Source: Lasioglossum baleicum
Lineage: Eukaryota; Arthropoda; Insecta; Hymenoptera; Halictidae
Length of the DNA stretch: 64,000 nt
Assembly: GCF_051020765.1 (NCBI RefSeq)
Contig: NW_027469185.1
Coordinates: 372,001-436,000 of the forward strand
Reading direction: 5' to 3'
The notes under the pieces were generated by a model. The model saw only the letters and a list, made by a program, of their open reading frames with translations, did not search any database and was not told the origin of the DNA. This document shows, in pieces, positions 10,396-24,150 of the stretch; the stretch's first letter is position 1, and each line of letters opens with the position of its first letter. Made by a program: the position numbers and the translations under genes.

Positions 10396-12351
10396 TACTC
10401 GACTAGCCTGCGGGATGCATCCTCTCGCACGTGTTTTTACTCGACTACCCTGCGGGATGCATTCTCTCGCACGTGTTTTTGCTCGACTAGCCATGCGCAT
10501 CCCAAAAAACCTGCGCATGCGCATCCCAAAAAACCTGCGCATGCGCATCCCACAAAACCTGCGCATGCGCATCCCACAAAACCTCGCACGTGTTTTTACT
10601 CGACTAGCCTGCGGGATGCATCCTCTCGCACGTGTTTTTACTCGACTAGCCTGCGGGATGCATCCTCTCGCACGTGTTTTTACTCGACTACCCTGCGGGA
10701 TGCATTCTCTCGCACGTGTTTTTGCTCGACTAGCCATGCGCATCCCAAAAAACCTGCGCATGCGCATCCCAAAAAACCTGCGCATGCGCATCCCACAAAA
10801 CCTGCGCATGCGCATCCCACAAAACCTCGCACGTGTTTGTGCTCGACTAGCCTGCGGGATGCATCCTTTCGCACGTGTTTTTACTCGACTAGCCTGCGGG
10901 ATGCATCCTCTCGCACGTGTTTTTGCTCGACTAGCCTGCGGGATGCATCCTCTCGCACGTGTTTTTGCTCGACTAGCCAACGGGATGCATCCTCTCGCAC
11001 GTGTTTTTGCTCGACTAGGCATGCGCATCCCAAAAAACCTGCGCATGCGCATCCCAAAAAACCTGCGCATGCGCATCCCACAAAACCTGCGCATGCGCAT
11101 CCCACAAAACCTCGCACGTGTTTGTGCTCGACTAGCCTGCGGGATGCATCCTTTCGCACGTGTTTTTACTCGACTAGCCTGCGGGATGCATCCTCTCGCA
11201 CGTGTTTTTGCTCGACTAGCCTGCGGGATGCATCCTCTCGCACGTGTTTTTGCTCGACTAGGCATGCGCATCCCAAAAAACCTGCGCATGCGCATCCCAC
11301 AAAACCTGCGCATGCGCATCCCACAAAACCTCGCACGTGTTTGTGCTCGACTAGCCTGCGGGATGCATCCTTTCGCACGTGTTTTTACTCGACTAGCCTG
11401 CGGGATGCATCCTCTCGCACGTGTTTTTGCTCGACTAGCCTGCGGGATGCATCCTCTCGCACGTGTTTTTGCTCGACTAGCCTGCGGGATGCATCCTCTC
11501 GCACGTGTTTTTGCTCGACTAGGCATGCGCATCCCAAAAAACCTGCGCATGCGCATCCCAAAAAACCTGCGCATGCGCATCCCACAAAACCTGCGCATGC
11601 GCATCCCACAAAACCTCGCACGTGTTTTTACTCGACTAGCCTGCGGGATGCATCCTCTCGCACGTGTTTTTGCTCGACTAGCCATGCGCATCCCAAAAAA
11701 CCTGCGCATGCGCATCCCACAAAACCTCGCACGTGTTTGTGCTCGACTAGCCTGCGGGATGCATCCTTTCGCACGTGTTTTTACTCGACTAGCCTGCGGG
11801 ATGCATCCTCTCGCACGTATTTTTGCTCGACTTGCCTGCGGTATGCATCCTCTCGCACGTGTTTTTGCTCGACTTGCCTGCGGTATGCATCCTCTCGCAC
11901 GTGTTTTTGCTCGACTAGGCATGCGCATCCCAAAAAACCTGCGCATGCGCATCCCAAAAAACCTGCGCATGCGCATCCCAAAAAATCTGCGCATGCGCAT
12001 CCCACAAAACCTGCGCATGCGCATCCCACAAAACCTCGCACGTGTTTGTGCTCGACTAGCCTGCGGGATGCATCCTTTCGCACGTGTTTTTACTCGACTA
12101 GCCTGCGGGATGCATCCTCTCGCACGTGTTTTTACTCGACTAGCCTGCGGGATGCATCCTCTCGCACGTGTTTTTACTCGACTACCCTGCGGGATGCATT
12201 CTCTCGCACGTGTTTTTGCTCGACTAGCCATGCGCATCCCAAAAAACCTGCGCATGCGCATCCCACAAAACCTGCGCATGCGCATCCCACAAAACCTCGC
12301 ACGTGTTTTTACTCGACTAGCCTGCGGGATGCATCCTCTCGCACGTGTTTT
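10341..12351 (+). repeat. About 2-kb tandem block, copy II
   Basis: Directly follows copy I. It carries GCCAACGGG at 10,976 and the CTTGCC/GGTATGC pair at 11,831 and 11,873, plus a private CGTATTTTTG near 11,817. Its sequence and the following 0.8 kb recur from about 13,849. Confidence 0.85.
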
Positions 12352-12830
12352 TGCTCGACTAGCCATGCGCATCCCAAAAAACCTGCCCATGCGCATCCCA
12401 AAAAATCTGCGCATGCGCATCCCACAAAACCTGCGCATGCGCATCCCACAAAACCTCGCACGTGTTTGTGCTCGACTAGCCTGCGGGATGCATCCTTTCG
12501 CACGTGTTTGTACTCGACTAGCCTGCGGGATGCATCCTCTCGCACGCGTTTTTACTCGACTAGCCTGCGGGATGCATCCTCTCGCACGTGTTTTTACTCG
12601 ACTACCCTGCGGGATGCATTCTCTCGCACGTGTTTTTGCTCGACTAGCCATGCGCATCCCAAAAAACCTGCGCATGCGCATCCCAAAAAACCTGCGCATG
12701 CGCATCCCACAAAACCTGCGCATGCGCATCCCACAAAACCTCGCACGTGTTTGTGCTCGACTAGCCTGCGGGATGCATCCTTTCGCACGTGTTTTTGCTC
12801 GACTAGGCATGCGCATCCCAAAAAACCTGC

Positions 12831-13414
12831 GCATGCGCATCCCACAAAACCTGCGCATGCGCATCCCACAAAACCTCGCACGTGTTTGTGCTCGACTAGC
12901 CTGCGGGATGCATCCTTTCGCACGTGTTTTTACTCGACTAGCCTGCGGGATGCATCCTCTCGCACGTGTTTTTACTCGACTAGCCTGCGGGATGCATCCT
13001 CTCGCACGTGTTTTTACTCGACTACCCTGCGGGATGCATTCTCTCGCACGTGTTTTTGCTCGACTAGCCATGCGCATCCCAAAAAACCTGCGCATGCGCA
13101 TCCCAAAAAACCTGCGCATGCGCATCCCACAAAACCTGCGCATGCGCATCCCACAAAACCTCGCACGTGTTTTTACTCGACTAGCCTGCGGGATGCATCC
13201 TCTCGCACGTGTTTTTACTCGACTAGCCTGCGGGATGCATCCTCTCGCACGTGTTTTTACTCGACTACCCTGCGGGATGCGTTCTCTCGCACGTGTTTTT
13301 GCTCGACTAGCCATGCGCATCCCAAAAAACCTGCGCATGCGCATCCCAAAAAACCTGCGCATGCGCATCCCACAAAACCTGCGCATGCGCATCCCACAAA
13401 ACCTCGCACGTGTT
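12831..13414 (+). repeat. Short local duplication, copy 1 (offset 930)
   Basis: Shares with 13,761-14,344 the rare GATGCGTTCTC version of subtype A4 (GTTCTC at 13,281 and 14,211). The offset is 930 bp, or 906 before a B1 monomer difference near 12.8 kb. It diverges where the exit is T5A here and TTTGTG in the partner. Confidence 0.75.
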
Positions 13415-13760
13415 TTTACTCGACTAGCCTGCGGGATGCATCCTTTCGCACGTGTTTTTACTCGACTAGCCTGCGGGATGCATCCTCTCGCACGTGTTTT
13501 TGCTCGACTAGCCTGCGGGATGCATCCTCTCGCACGTGTTTTTGCTCGACTAGGCATGCGCATCCCAAAAAACCTGCGCATGCGCATCCCAAAAAACCTG
13601 CGCATGCGCATCCCACAAAACCTGCGCATGCGCATCCCACAAAACCTCGCACGTGTTTGTGCTCGACTAGCCTGCGGGATGCATCCTTTCGCACGTGTTT
13701 TTGCTCGACTAGGCATGCGCATCCCAAAAAACCTGCGCATGCGCATCCCAAAAAACCTGC

Positions 13761-14344
13761 GCATGCGCATCCCACAAAACCTGCGCATGCGCATCCCACA
13801 AAACCTCGCACGTGTTTGTGCTCGACTAGCCTGCGGGATGCATCCTTTCGCACGTGTTTTTACTCGACTAGCCTGCGGGATGCATCCTCTCGCACGTGTT
13901 TTTACTCGACTAGCCTGCGGGATGCATCCTCTCGCACGTGTTTTTACTCGACTACCCTGCGGGATGCATTCTCTCGCACGTGTTTTTGCTCGACTAGCCA
14001 TGCGCATCCCAAAAAACCTGCGCATGCGCATCCCAAAAAACCTGCGCATGCGCATCCCACAAAACCTGCGCATGCGCATCCCACAAAACCTCGCACGTGT
14101 TTTTACTCGACTAGCCTGCGGGATGCATCCTCTCGCACGTGTTTTTACTCGACTAGCCTGCGGGATGCATCCTCTCGCACGTGTTTTTACTCGACTACCC
14201 TGCGGGATGCGTTCTCTCGCACGTGTTTTTGCTCGACTAGCCATGCGCATCCCAAAAAACCTGCGCATGCGCATCCCAAAAAACCTGCGCATGCGCATCC
14301 CACAAAACCTGCGCATGCGCATCCCACAAAACCTCGCACGTGTT
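13761..14344 (+). repeat. Short local duplication, copy 2 (offset 930)
   Basis: Partner of 12,831-13,414, carrying the second GATGCGTTCTC monomer at about 14,205. It is nested at the start of the larger 3.5-kb-spaced block, so the local copy could pre-date or post-date that event. Confidence 0.75.
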
Positions 14345-16677
14345 TGTGCTCGACTAGCCTGCGGGATGCATCCTTTCGCACGTGTTTTTACTCGACTAGC
14401 CTGCGGGATGCATCCTCTCGCACGTGTTTTTGCTCGACTAGCCTGCGGGATGCATCCTCTCGCACGTGTTTTTGCTCGACTAGCCAACGGGATGCATCCT
14501 CTCGCACGTGTTTTTGCTCGACTAGGCATGCGCATCCCAAAAAACCTGCGCATGCGCATCCCAAAAAACCTGCGCATGCGCATCCCACAAAACCTCGCAC
14601 GTGTTTGTGCTCGACTAGCCTGCGGGATGCATCCTTTCGCACGTGTTTTTACTCGACTAGCCTGCGGGATGCATCCTCTCGCACGTGTTTTTGCTCGACT
14701 AGCCTGCGGGATGCATCCTCTCGCACGTGTTTTTGCTCGACTAGGCATGCGCATCCCAAAAAACCTGCGCATGCGCATCCCACAAAACCTGCGCATGCGC
14801 ATCCCACAAAACCTCGCACGTGTTTGTGCTCGACTAGCCTGCGGGATGCATCCTTTCGCACGTGTTTTTACTCGACTAGCCTGCGGGATGCATCCTCTCG
14901 CACGTGTTTTTGCTCGACTAGCCTGCGGGATGCATCCTCTCGCACGTGTTTTTGCTCGACTAGCCTGCGGGATGCATCCTCTCGCACGTGTTTTTGCTCG
15001 ACTAGGCATGCGCATCCCAAAAAACCTGCGCATGCGCATCCCAAAAAACCTGCGCATGCGCATCCCACAAAACCTGCGCATGCGCATCCCACAAAACCTC
15101 GCACGTGTTTTTACTCGACTAGCCTGCGGGATGCATCCTCTCGCACGTGTTTTTGCTCGACTAGCCATGCGCATCCCAAAAAACCTGCGCATGCGCATCC
15201 CACAAAACCTCGCACGTGTTTGTGCTCGACTAGCCTGCGGGATGCATCCTTTCGCACGTGTTTTTACTCGACTAGCCTGCGGGATGCATCCTCTCGCACG
15301 TGTTTTTGCTCGACTTGCCTGCGGTATGCATCCTCTCGCACGTGTTTTTGCTCGACTTGCCTGCGGTATGCATCCTCTCGCACGTGTTTTTGCTCGACTA
15401 GGCATGCGCATCCCAAAAAACCTGCGCATGCGCATCCCAAAAAACCTGCGCATGCGCATCCCAAAAAATCTGCGCATGCGCATCCCACAAAACCTGCGCA
15501 TGCGCATCCCACAAAACCTCGCACGTGTTTGTGCTCGACTAGCCTGCGGGATGCATCCTTTCGCACGTGTTTTTACTCGACTAGCCTGCGGGATGCATCC
15601 TCTCGCACGTGTTTTTACTCGACTAGCCTGCGGGATGCATCCTCTCGCACGTGTTTTTACTCGACTACCCTGCGGGATGCATTCTCTCGCACGTGTTTTT
15701 GCTCGACTAGCCATGCGCATCCCAAAAAACCTGCGCATGCGCATCCCACAAAACCTGCGCATGCGCATCCCACAAAACCTCGCACGTGTTTTTACTCGAC
15801 TAGCCTGCGGGATGCATCCTCTCGCACGTGTTTTTGCTCGACTAGCCATGCGCATCCCAAAAAACCTGCCCATGCGCATCCCAAAAAATCTGCGCATGCG
15901 CATCCCACAAAACCTGCGCATGCGCATCCCACAAAACCTCGCACGTGTTTGTGCTCGACTAGCCTGCGGGATGCATCCTTTCGCACGTGTTTGTACTCGA
16001 CTAGCCTGCGGGATGCATCCTCTCGCACGTGTTTTTACTCGACTAGCCTGCGGGATGCATCCTCTCGCACGTGTTTTTACTCGACTACCCTGCGGGATGC
16101 ATTCTCTCGCACGTGTTTTTGCTCGACTAGCCATGCGCATCCCAAAAAACCTGCGCATGCGCATCCCAAAAAACCTGCGCATGCGCATCCCACAAAACCT
16201 GCGCATGCGCATCCCACAAAACCTCGCACGTGTTTGTGCTCGACTAGCCTGCGGGATGCATCCTTTCGCACGTGTTTTTGCTCGACTAGGCATGCGCATC
16301 CCAAAAAACCTGCGCATGCGCATCCCAAAAAACCTGCGCATGCGCATCCCACAAAACCTGCGCATGCGCATCCCACAAAACCTCGCACGTGTTTGTGCTC
16401 GACTAGCCTGCGGGATGCATCCTTTCGCACGTGTTTTTACTCGAATAGCCTGCGGGATGCATCCTCTCGCACGTGTTTTTACTCGACTAGCCTGCGGGAT
16501 GCATCCTCTCGCACGTGTTTTTACTCGACTACCCTGCGGGATGCATTCTCTCGCACGTGTTTTTGCTCGACTAGCCATGCGCATCCCAAAAAACCTGCGC
16601 ATGCGCATCCCAAAAAACCTGCGCATGCGCATCCCACAAAACCTGCGCATGCGCATCCCACAAAACCTCGCACGTGT
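13849..16677 (+). repeat. Block repeated from 10.34-13.17 kb
   Basis: Aligns to about 10,342-13,170 at offsets 3,507, 3,483 and 3,507; the changes are 24-bp B steps. Markers GCCAACGGG (14,483), the CTTGCC/GGTATGC pair (15,314 onward) and GTTTGTACTCG (12,511 and 15,994 by their TACTCG) are all in register. The first part is also related to 12.8-13.4 kb. Confidence 0.83.
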
Positions 16678-18167
16678 TTGTGCTCGACTAGCCTGCGGGA
16701 TGCATCCTTTCGCACGTGTTTTTACTCGACTAGCCTGCGGGATGCATCCTCTCGCACGTGTTTTTGCTCGACTAGCCTGCGGGATGCATCCTCTCGCACG
16801 TGTTTTTGCTCGACTAGCCTGCGGGATGCATCCTCTCGCACGTGTTTTTGCTCGACTAGGCATGCGCATCCCAAAAAACCTGCGCATGCGCATCCCACAA
16901 AACCTGCGCATGCGCATCCCACAAAACCTCGCACGTGTTTGTGCTCGACTAGCCTGCGGGATGCATCCTTTCGCACGTGTTTTTACTCGACTAGCCTGCG
17001 GGATGCATCCTCTCGCACGTGTTTTTGCTCGACTAGCCTGCGGGATGCATCCTCTCGCACGTGTTTTTGCTCGACTAGGCATGCGCATCCCAAAAAACCT
17101 GCGCATGCGCATCCCAAAAAACCTGCGCATGCGCATCCCACAAAACCTCGCACGTGTTTTTACTCGACTAGCCTGCGGGATGCATCCTCTCGCACGTGTT
17201 TTTGCTCGACTAGCCTGCGGGATGCATCCTCTCGCACGTGTTTTTGCTCGACTAGGCATGCGCATCCCAAAAAACCTGCGCATGCGCATCAAAAAAAACC
17301 TGCGCATGCGCATCCCACAAAACCTGCGCATGCGCATCCCACAAAACCTCGCACGTGTTTGTGCTCGACTAGCCTGCGGGATGCATCCTTTCGCACGTGT
17401 TTTTACTCGACTAGCCTGCGGGATGCATCCTCTCGCACGTGTTTTTGCTCGACTAGGCATGCGCATCCCAAAAAACCTGCGCATGCGCATCCCAAAAAAC
17501 CTGCGCATGCGCATACCACAAAACCTGCGCATGCGCATCCCACAAAACCTCGCACGTGTGTTTACTCGACTAGCCTGCGGGATGCATCCTCTCGCACGTG
17601 TTTTTGCTCGACTAGCCATGCGCATCCCAAAAAACCTGCGCATGCGCATCCCAAAAAATCTGCGCATGCGCATCCCACAAAACCTGCGCATGCGCATCCC
17701 ACAAAACCTCGCACGTGTTTGTGCTCGACTAGCCTGCGGGATGCATCCTTTCGCACGTGTTTTTACTCGACTAGCCTGCGGGATGCATCCTCTCGCACGT
17801 GTTTTTGCTCGACTAGCCTGCGGGATGCATCCTCTCGCACGTGTTTTTGCTCGACTAGCCTGCGGGATGCATCCTCTCGCACGTGTTTTTGCTCGACTAG
17901 GCATGCGCATCCCAAAAAACCTGCGCATGCGCATCAAAAAAAACCTGCGCATGCGCATCCCACAAAACCTGCGCATGCGCATCCCACAAAACCTCGCACG
18001 TGTTTGTGCTCGACTAGCCTGCGGGATGCATCCTCTCGCACGTGTTTTTGCTCGACTAGCCATGCGCATCCCAAAAAACCTGCGCATGCGCATCCCAAAA
18101 AATCTGCGCATGCGCATCCCACAAAACCTGCGCATGCGCATCCCACAAAACCTCGCACGTGTTTGTG

Positions 18168-18545
18168 CTCGACTAGCCTGCGGGATGCATCCTTTCGCAC
18201 GTGTTTTTACTCGACTAGCCTGCGGGATGCATCCTCTCGCACGTGTTTTTACTCGACTAGCCTGCGGGATGCATCCTCTCGCACGTGTTTTTACTCAACT
18301 AGCCTGCGGGATGCATCCTCTCGCACGTGTTTTTACTCGACTAGCCTGCGGGAAGCATCCTCTTGCACGTGTTTTTACTCGACTAGCATGCGGGATGCAT
18401 CCTCTCGCACGTGTTTTTACTCGACTAGCCTGCGGGAAGCATCCTCTCGCACGTGTTTTTACTCGACTAGCCTGCGGGATGCATCCTCTCGCACGTGTTT
18501 TTACTCGACTACCCTGCGGGATCCATCCTCTCGCACGTGTATTTG
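18168..18545 (+). repeat. Marked nine-monomer A run, copy 2
   Basis: Same layout as 3438-3815: CTCAACTAG at 18,294, two GGAAGC monomers, and a last monomer with CTACCC, GGATCC and GTATTTG. It adds TCTTGCACG in the 5th monomer and AGCATGCGGG in the 6th, both shared with the copies at 35.1, 39.5 and 42.2 kb. The related B exit CAGAACCTCCC follows at 18,798. Confidence 0.9.
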
Positions 18546-21500
18546 CTCGACTAGCCATGCGCATCCCAAAAAACCTGCGCATGCGCATCCCACAAAACCT
18601 GCGCATGCGCATCCCACAAAACCTCGCACGTGTTTTTACTCGACTAGCCTGCGGGATGCATCCTCTCGCACGTGTTTTTGCTCGACTAGCCATGCGCATC
18701 CCAAAAAACCTGCGCATGCGCATCCCAAAAAATCTGCGCATGCGCATCCCAAAAAATCTGCGCATGCGCATCCCACAAAACCTGCGCATGCGCATCCCAC
18801 AGAACCTCCCACGTGTTTTTACTCGACTAGCCTGCGGGATGCATCCTCTCGCACGTGTTTTTACTCGACTACCCTGCGGGATGCATCCTCTCGCACGTGT
18901 TTTTGCTCGACTAGCCTGCGGGATGCATCCTCTCGCACGTGTTTTTGCTCGACTAGCCTGCGGGATGCATCCTCTCGCACGTGTTTTTGCTCGACTAGGC
19001 ATGCGCATCCCAAAAAACCTGCGCATGCGCATCCCAAAAAACCTGCGCATGCGCATCCCACAAAACCTGCGCATGCGCATCCCACAAAACCTCGCACGTG
19101 TTTGTGCTCGACTAGCCTGCGGGATGCATCCTTTCGCACGTGTTTTTACTCGACTAGCCTGCGGGATGCATCCTCTCGCACGTGTTTTTGCTCGACTAGC
19201 CTGCGGGATGCATCCTCTCGCACGTGTTTTTGCTCGACTAGGCATGCGCATCCCAAAAAACCTGCGCATGCGCATCCCAAAAAACCTGCGCATGCGCATC
19301 CCACAAAACCTCGCACGTGTTTTTACTCGACTAGCCTGCGGGATGCATCCTCTCGCACGTGTTTTTGCTCGACTAGCCATGCGCATCCCAAAAAACCTGC
19401 GCATGCGCATCCCACAAAACCTCGCACGTGTTTGTGCTCGACTAGCCTGCGGGATGCATCCTTTCGCACGTGTTTTTACTCGACTAGCCTGCGGGATGCA
19501 TCCTCTCGCACGTGTTTTTGCTCGACTAGCCTGCGGGATGCATCCTCTCGCACGTGTTTTTGCTCGACTAGCCTGCGGGATGCATCCTCTCGCACGTGTT
19601 TTTGCTCGACTAGCCTGCGGGATGCATCCTCTCGCACGTGTTTTTGCTCGACTAGGCATGCGCATCCCAAAAAACCTGCGCATGCGCATCCCAAAAAACC
19701 TGCGCATGCGCATCCCACAAAACCTGCGCATGCGCATCCCACAAAACCTCGCACGTGTTTGTGCTCGACTAGCCTGCGGGATGCATCCTTTCGCACGTGT
19801 TTTTACTCGACTAGCCTGCGGGATGCATCCTCTCGCACGTGTTTTTGCTCGACTAGCCTGCGGGATGCATCCTCTCGCACGTGTTTTTACTCGACTAGCC
19901 TGCGGGATGCATCCTCTCGCACGTGTTTTTGCTCGACTAGGCATGCGCATCCCAAAAAACCTGCGCATGCGCATCCCAAAAAACCTGCGCATGCGCATCC
20001 CACAAAACCTGCGCATGCGCATCCCACAAAACCTCGCACGTGTTTGTGCTCGACTAGCCTGCGGGATGCATCCTTTCGCACGTGTTTTTACTCGACTAGC
20101 CTGCGGGATGCATCCTCTCGCACGTGTTTTTGCTCGACTAGCCTGCGGGATGCATCCTCTCGCACGTGTTTTTGCTCGACTAGGCATGCGCATCCCAAAA
20201 AACCTGCGCATGCGCATCCCACAAAACCTCGCACGTGTTTTTACTCGACTAGCCTGCGGGATGCATCCTCTCGCACGTGTTTTTACTCGACTACCCTGCG
20301 GGATGCATTCTCTCGCACGTGTTTTTGCTCGACTAGCCATGCGCATCCCAAAAAACCTGCGCATGCGCATCCCACAAAACCTCGCACGTGTTTTTACTCG
20401 ACTAGCCTGCGGGATGCATCCTCTCGCACGTGTTTTTACTCGACTAGCCTGCGGGATGCATCCTCTCGCACGTGTTTTTACTCGACTACCCTGCGGGATG
20501 CATTCTCTCGCACGTGTTTTTGCTCGACTAGCCATGCGCATCCCAAAAAACCTGCGCATGCGCATCCCAAAAAACCTGCGCATGCGCATCCCACAAAACC
20601 TGCGCATGCGCATCCCACAAAACCTCGCACGTGTTTGTGCTCGACTAGCCTGCGGGATGCATCCTTTCGCACGTGTTTTTACTCGACTAGCCTGCGGGAT
20701 GCATCCTCTCGCACGTGTTTTTGCTCGACTAGCCTGCGGGATGCATCCTCTCGCACGTGTTTTTGCTCGACTAGCCTGCGGGATGCATCCTCTCGCACGT
20801 GTTTTTGCTCGACTAGGCATGCGCATCCCAAAAAACCTGCGCATGCGCATCCCAAAAAACCTGCGCATGCGCATCCCACAAAACCTGCGCATGCGCATCC
20901 CACAAAACCTCGCACGTGTTTGTGCTCGACTAGCCTGCGGGATGCATCCTTTCGCACGTGTTTTTTACTCGACTAGCCTGCGGGATGCATCCTCTCGCAC
21001 GTGTTTTTGCTCGACTAGCCTGCGGGATGCATCCTCTCGCACGTGTTTTTGCTCGACTAGGCATGCGCATCCCAAAAAACCTGCGCATGCGCATCCCAAA
21101 AAACCTGCGCATGCGCATCCCACAAAACCTCGCACGTGTTTTTACTCGACTAGCCTGCGGGATGCATCCTCTCGCACGTGTTTTTGCTCGACTAGCCATG
21201 CGCATCCCAAAAAACCTGCGCATGCGCATCCCACAAAACCTCGCACGTGTTTGTGCTCGACTAGCCTGCGGGATGCATCCTTTCGCACGTGTTTTTACTC
21301 GACTAGCCTGCGGGATGCATCCTCTCGCACGTGTTTTTGCTCGACTAGCCTGCGGGATGCATCCTCTCGCACGTGTTTTTGCTCGACTAGCCTGCGGGAT
21401 GCATCCTCTCGCACGTGTTTTTGCTCGACTAGGCATGCGCATCCCAAAAAACCTGCGCATGCGCATCCCAAAAAACCTGCGCATGCGCATCCCACAAAAC

Positions 21501-23760
21501 CTGCGCATGCGCATCCCACAAAACCTCGCACGTGTTTGTGCTCGACTAGCCTGCGGGATGCATCCTTTCGCACGTGTTTTTACTCGACTAGCCTGCGGGA
21601 TGCATCCTCTCGCACGTGTTTTTGCTCGACTAGCCTGCGGGATGCATCCTCTCGCACGTGTTTTTACTCGACTAGCCTGCGGGATGCATCCTCTCGCACG
21701 TGTTTTTGCTCGACTAGGCATGCGCATCCCAAAAAACCTGCGCATGCGCATCCCAAAAAACCTGCGCATGCGCATCCCACAAAACCTGCGCATGCGCATC
21801 CCACAAAACCTCGCACGTGTTTGTGCTCGACTAGCCTGCGGGATGCATCCTTTCGCACGTGTTTTTACTCGACTAGCCTGCGGGATGCATCCTCTCGCAC
21901 GTGTTTTTGCTCGACTAGCCTGCGGGATGCATCCTCTCGCACGTGTTTTTGCTCGACTAGGCATGCGCATCCCAAAAAACCTGCGCATGCGCATCCCACA
22001 AAACCTCGCACGTGTTTTTACTCGACTAGCCTGCGGGATGCATCCTCTCGCACGTGTTTTTACTCGACTACCCTGCGGGATGCATTCTCTCGCACGTGTT
22101 TTTGCTCGACTAGCCATGCGCATCCCAAAAAACCTGCGCATGCGCATCCCACAAAACCTCGCACGTGTTTTTACTCGACTAGCCTGCGGGATGCATCCTC
22201 TCGCACGTGTTTTTACTCGACTAGCCTGCGGGATGCATCCTCTCGCACGTGTTTTTACTCGACTACCCTGCGGGATGCATTCTCTCGCACGTGTTTTTGC
22301 TCGACTAGCCATGCGCATCCCAAAAAACCTGCGCATGCGCATCCCAAAAAACCTGCGCATGCGCATCCCACAAAACCTGCGCATGCGCATCCCACAAAAC
22401 CTCGCACGTGTTTGTGCTCGACTAGCCTGCGGGATGCATCCTTTCGCACGTGTTTTTACTCGACTAGCCTGCGGGATGCATCCTCTCGCACGTGTTTTTG
22501 CTCGACTAGCCTGCGGGATGCATCCTCTCGCACGTGTTTTTGCTCGACTAGCCTGCGGGATGCATCCTCTCGCACGTGTTTTTGCTCGACTAGGCATGCG
22601 CATCCCAAAAAACCTGCGCATGCGCATCCCAAAAAACCTGCGCATGCGCATCCCACAAAACCTGCGCATGCGCATCCCACAAAACCTCGCACGTGTTTGT
22701 GCTCGACTAGCCTGCGGGATGCATCCTTTCGCACGTGTTTTTACTCGACTAGCCTGCGGGATGCATCCTCTCGCACGTGTTTTTGCTCGACTAGCCTGCG
22801 GGATGCATCCTCTCGCACGTGTTTTTGCTCGACTAGGCATGCGCATCCCAAAAAACCTGCGCATGCGCATCCCAAAAAACCTGCGCATGCGCATCCCACA
22901 AAACCTCGCACGTGTTTTTACTCGACTAGCCTGCGGGATGCATCCTCTCGCACGTGTTTTTGCTCGACTAGCCATGCGCATCCCAAAAAACCTGCGTATG
23001 CGCATCCCACAAAACCTCGCACGTGTTTGTGCTCGACTAGCCTGCGGGATGCATCCTTTCGCACGTGTTTTTACTCGACTAGCCTGCGGGATGCATCCTC
23101 TCGCACGTGTTTTTGCTCGACTAGCCTGCGGGATGCATCCTCTCGCACGTGTTTTTGCTCGACTAGCCTGCGGGATGCATCCTCTCGCACGTGTTTTTGC
23201 TCGACTAGGCATGCGCATCCCAAAAAACCTGCGCATGCGCATCCCAAAAAACCTGCGCATGCGCATCCCACAAAACCTGCGCATGCGCATCCCACAAAAC
23301 CTCGCACGTGTTTGTGCTCGACTAGCCTGCGGGATGCATCCTTTCGCACGTGTTTTTACTCGACTAGCCTGCGGGATGCATCCTCTCGCACGTGTTTTTG
23401 CTCGACTAGCCTGTGGGATGCATCCTCTCGCACGTGTTTTTACTCGACTAGCCTGCGGGATGCATCCTCTCGCACGTGTTTTTGCTCGACTAGGCATGCG
23501 CATCCCAAAAAACCTGCGCATGCGCATCCCAAAAAACCTGCGCATGCGCATCCCACAAAACCTGCGCATGCGCATCCCACAAAACCTCGCACGTGTTTTT
23601 ACTCGACTAGCCTGCGGGATGCATCCTCTCGCACGTGTTTTTGCTCGACTAGCCATGCGCATCCCAAAAAACCTGCGCATGCGCATCCCAAAAAATCTGC
23701 GCATGCGCATCCCACAAAACCTGCGCATGCGCATCCCACAAAACCTCGCACGTGTTTTTA

Positions 23761-23886
23761 CTCGACTAGCCTGCGGGAAGCATCCTCTCGCACGTGTTTT
23801 TACTCGACTAGCCTGCGGGATGCATCCTCTCGCACGTGTTTTTACTCGACTACCCTGCGGGATCCATCCTCTCGCACGTGTATTTG
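23761..23886 (+). repeat. Marked A run, shortened copy 3 (three monomers)
   Basis: Only the last three monomers of the marked run remain: GGAAGC, a plain A, and the CTACCC/GGATCC/GTATTTG monomer. The preceding six A monomers are missing. The join lies inside CACGTGTTT, where the B exit and monomer A are identical. Confidence 0.85.
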
Positions 23887-24150
23887 CTCGACTAGCCATG
23901 CGCATCCCAAAAAACCTGCGCATGCGCATCCCACAAAACCTGCGCATGCGCATCCCACAAAACCTCGCACGTGTTTTTGCTCGACTAGCCTGCGGGATGC
24001 ATCCTCTCGCACGTGTTTTTGCTCGACTAGCCTGCGGGATGCATCCTCTCGCACGTGTTTTTGCTCGACTAGGCATGCGCATCCAAAAAAACCTGCGCAT
24101 GCGCATCCCAAAAAACCTGCGCATGCGCATCCCACAAAACCTGCGCATGC

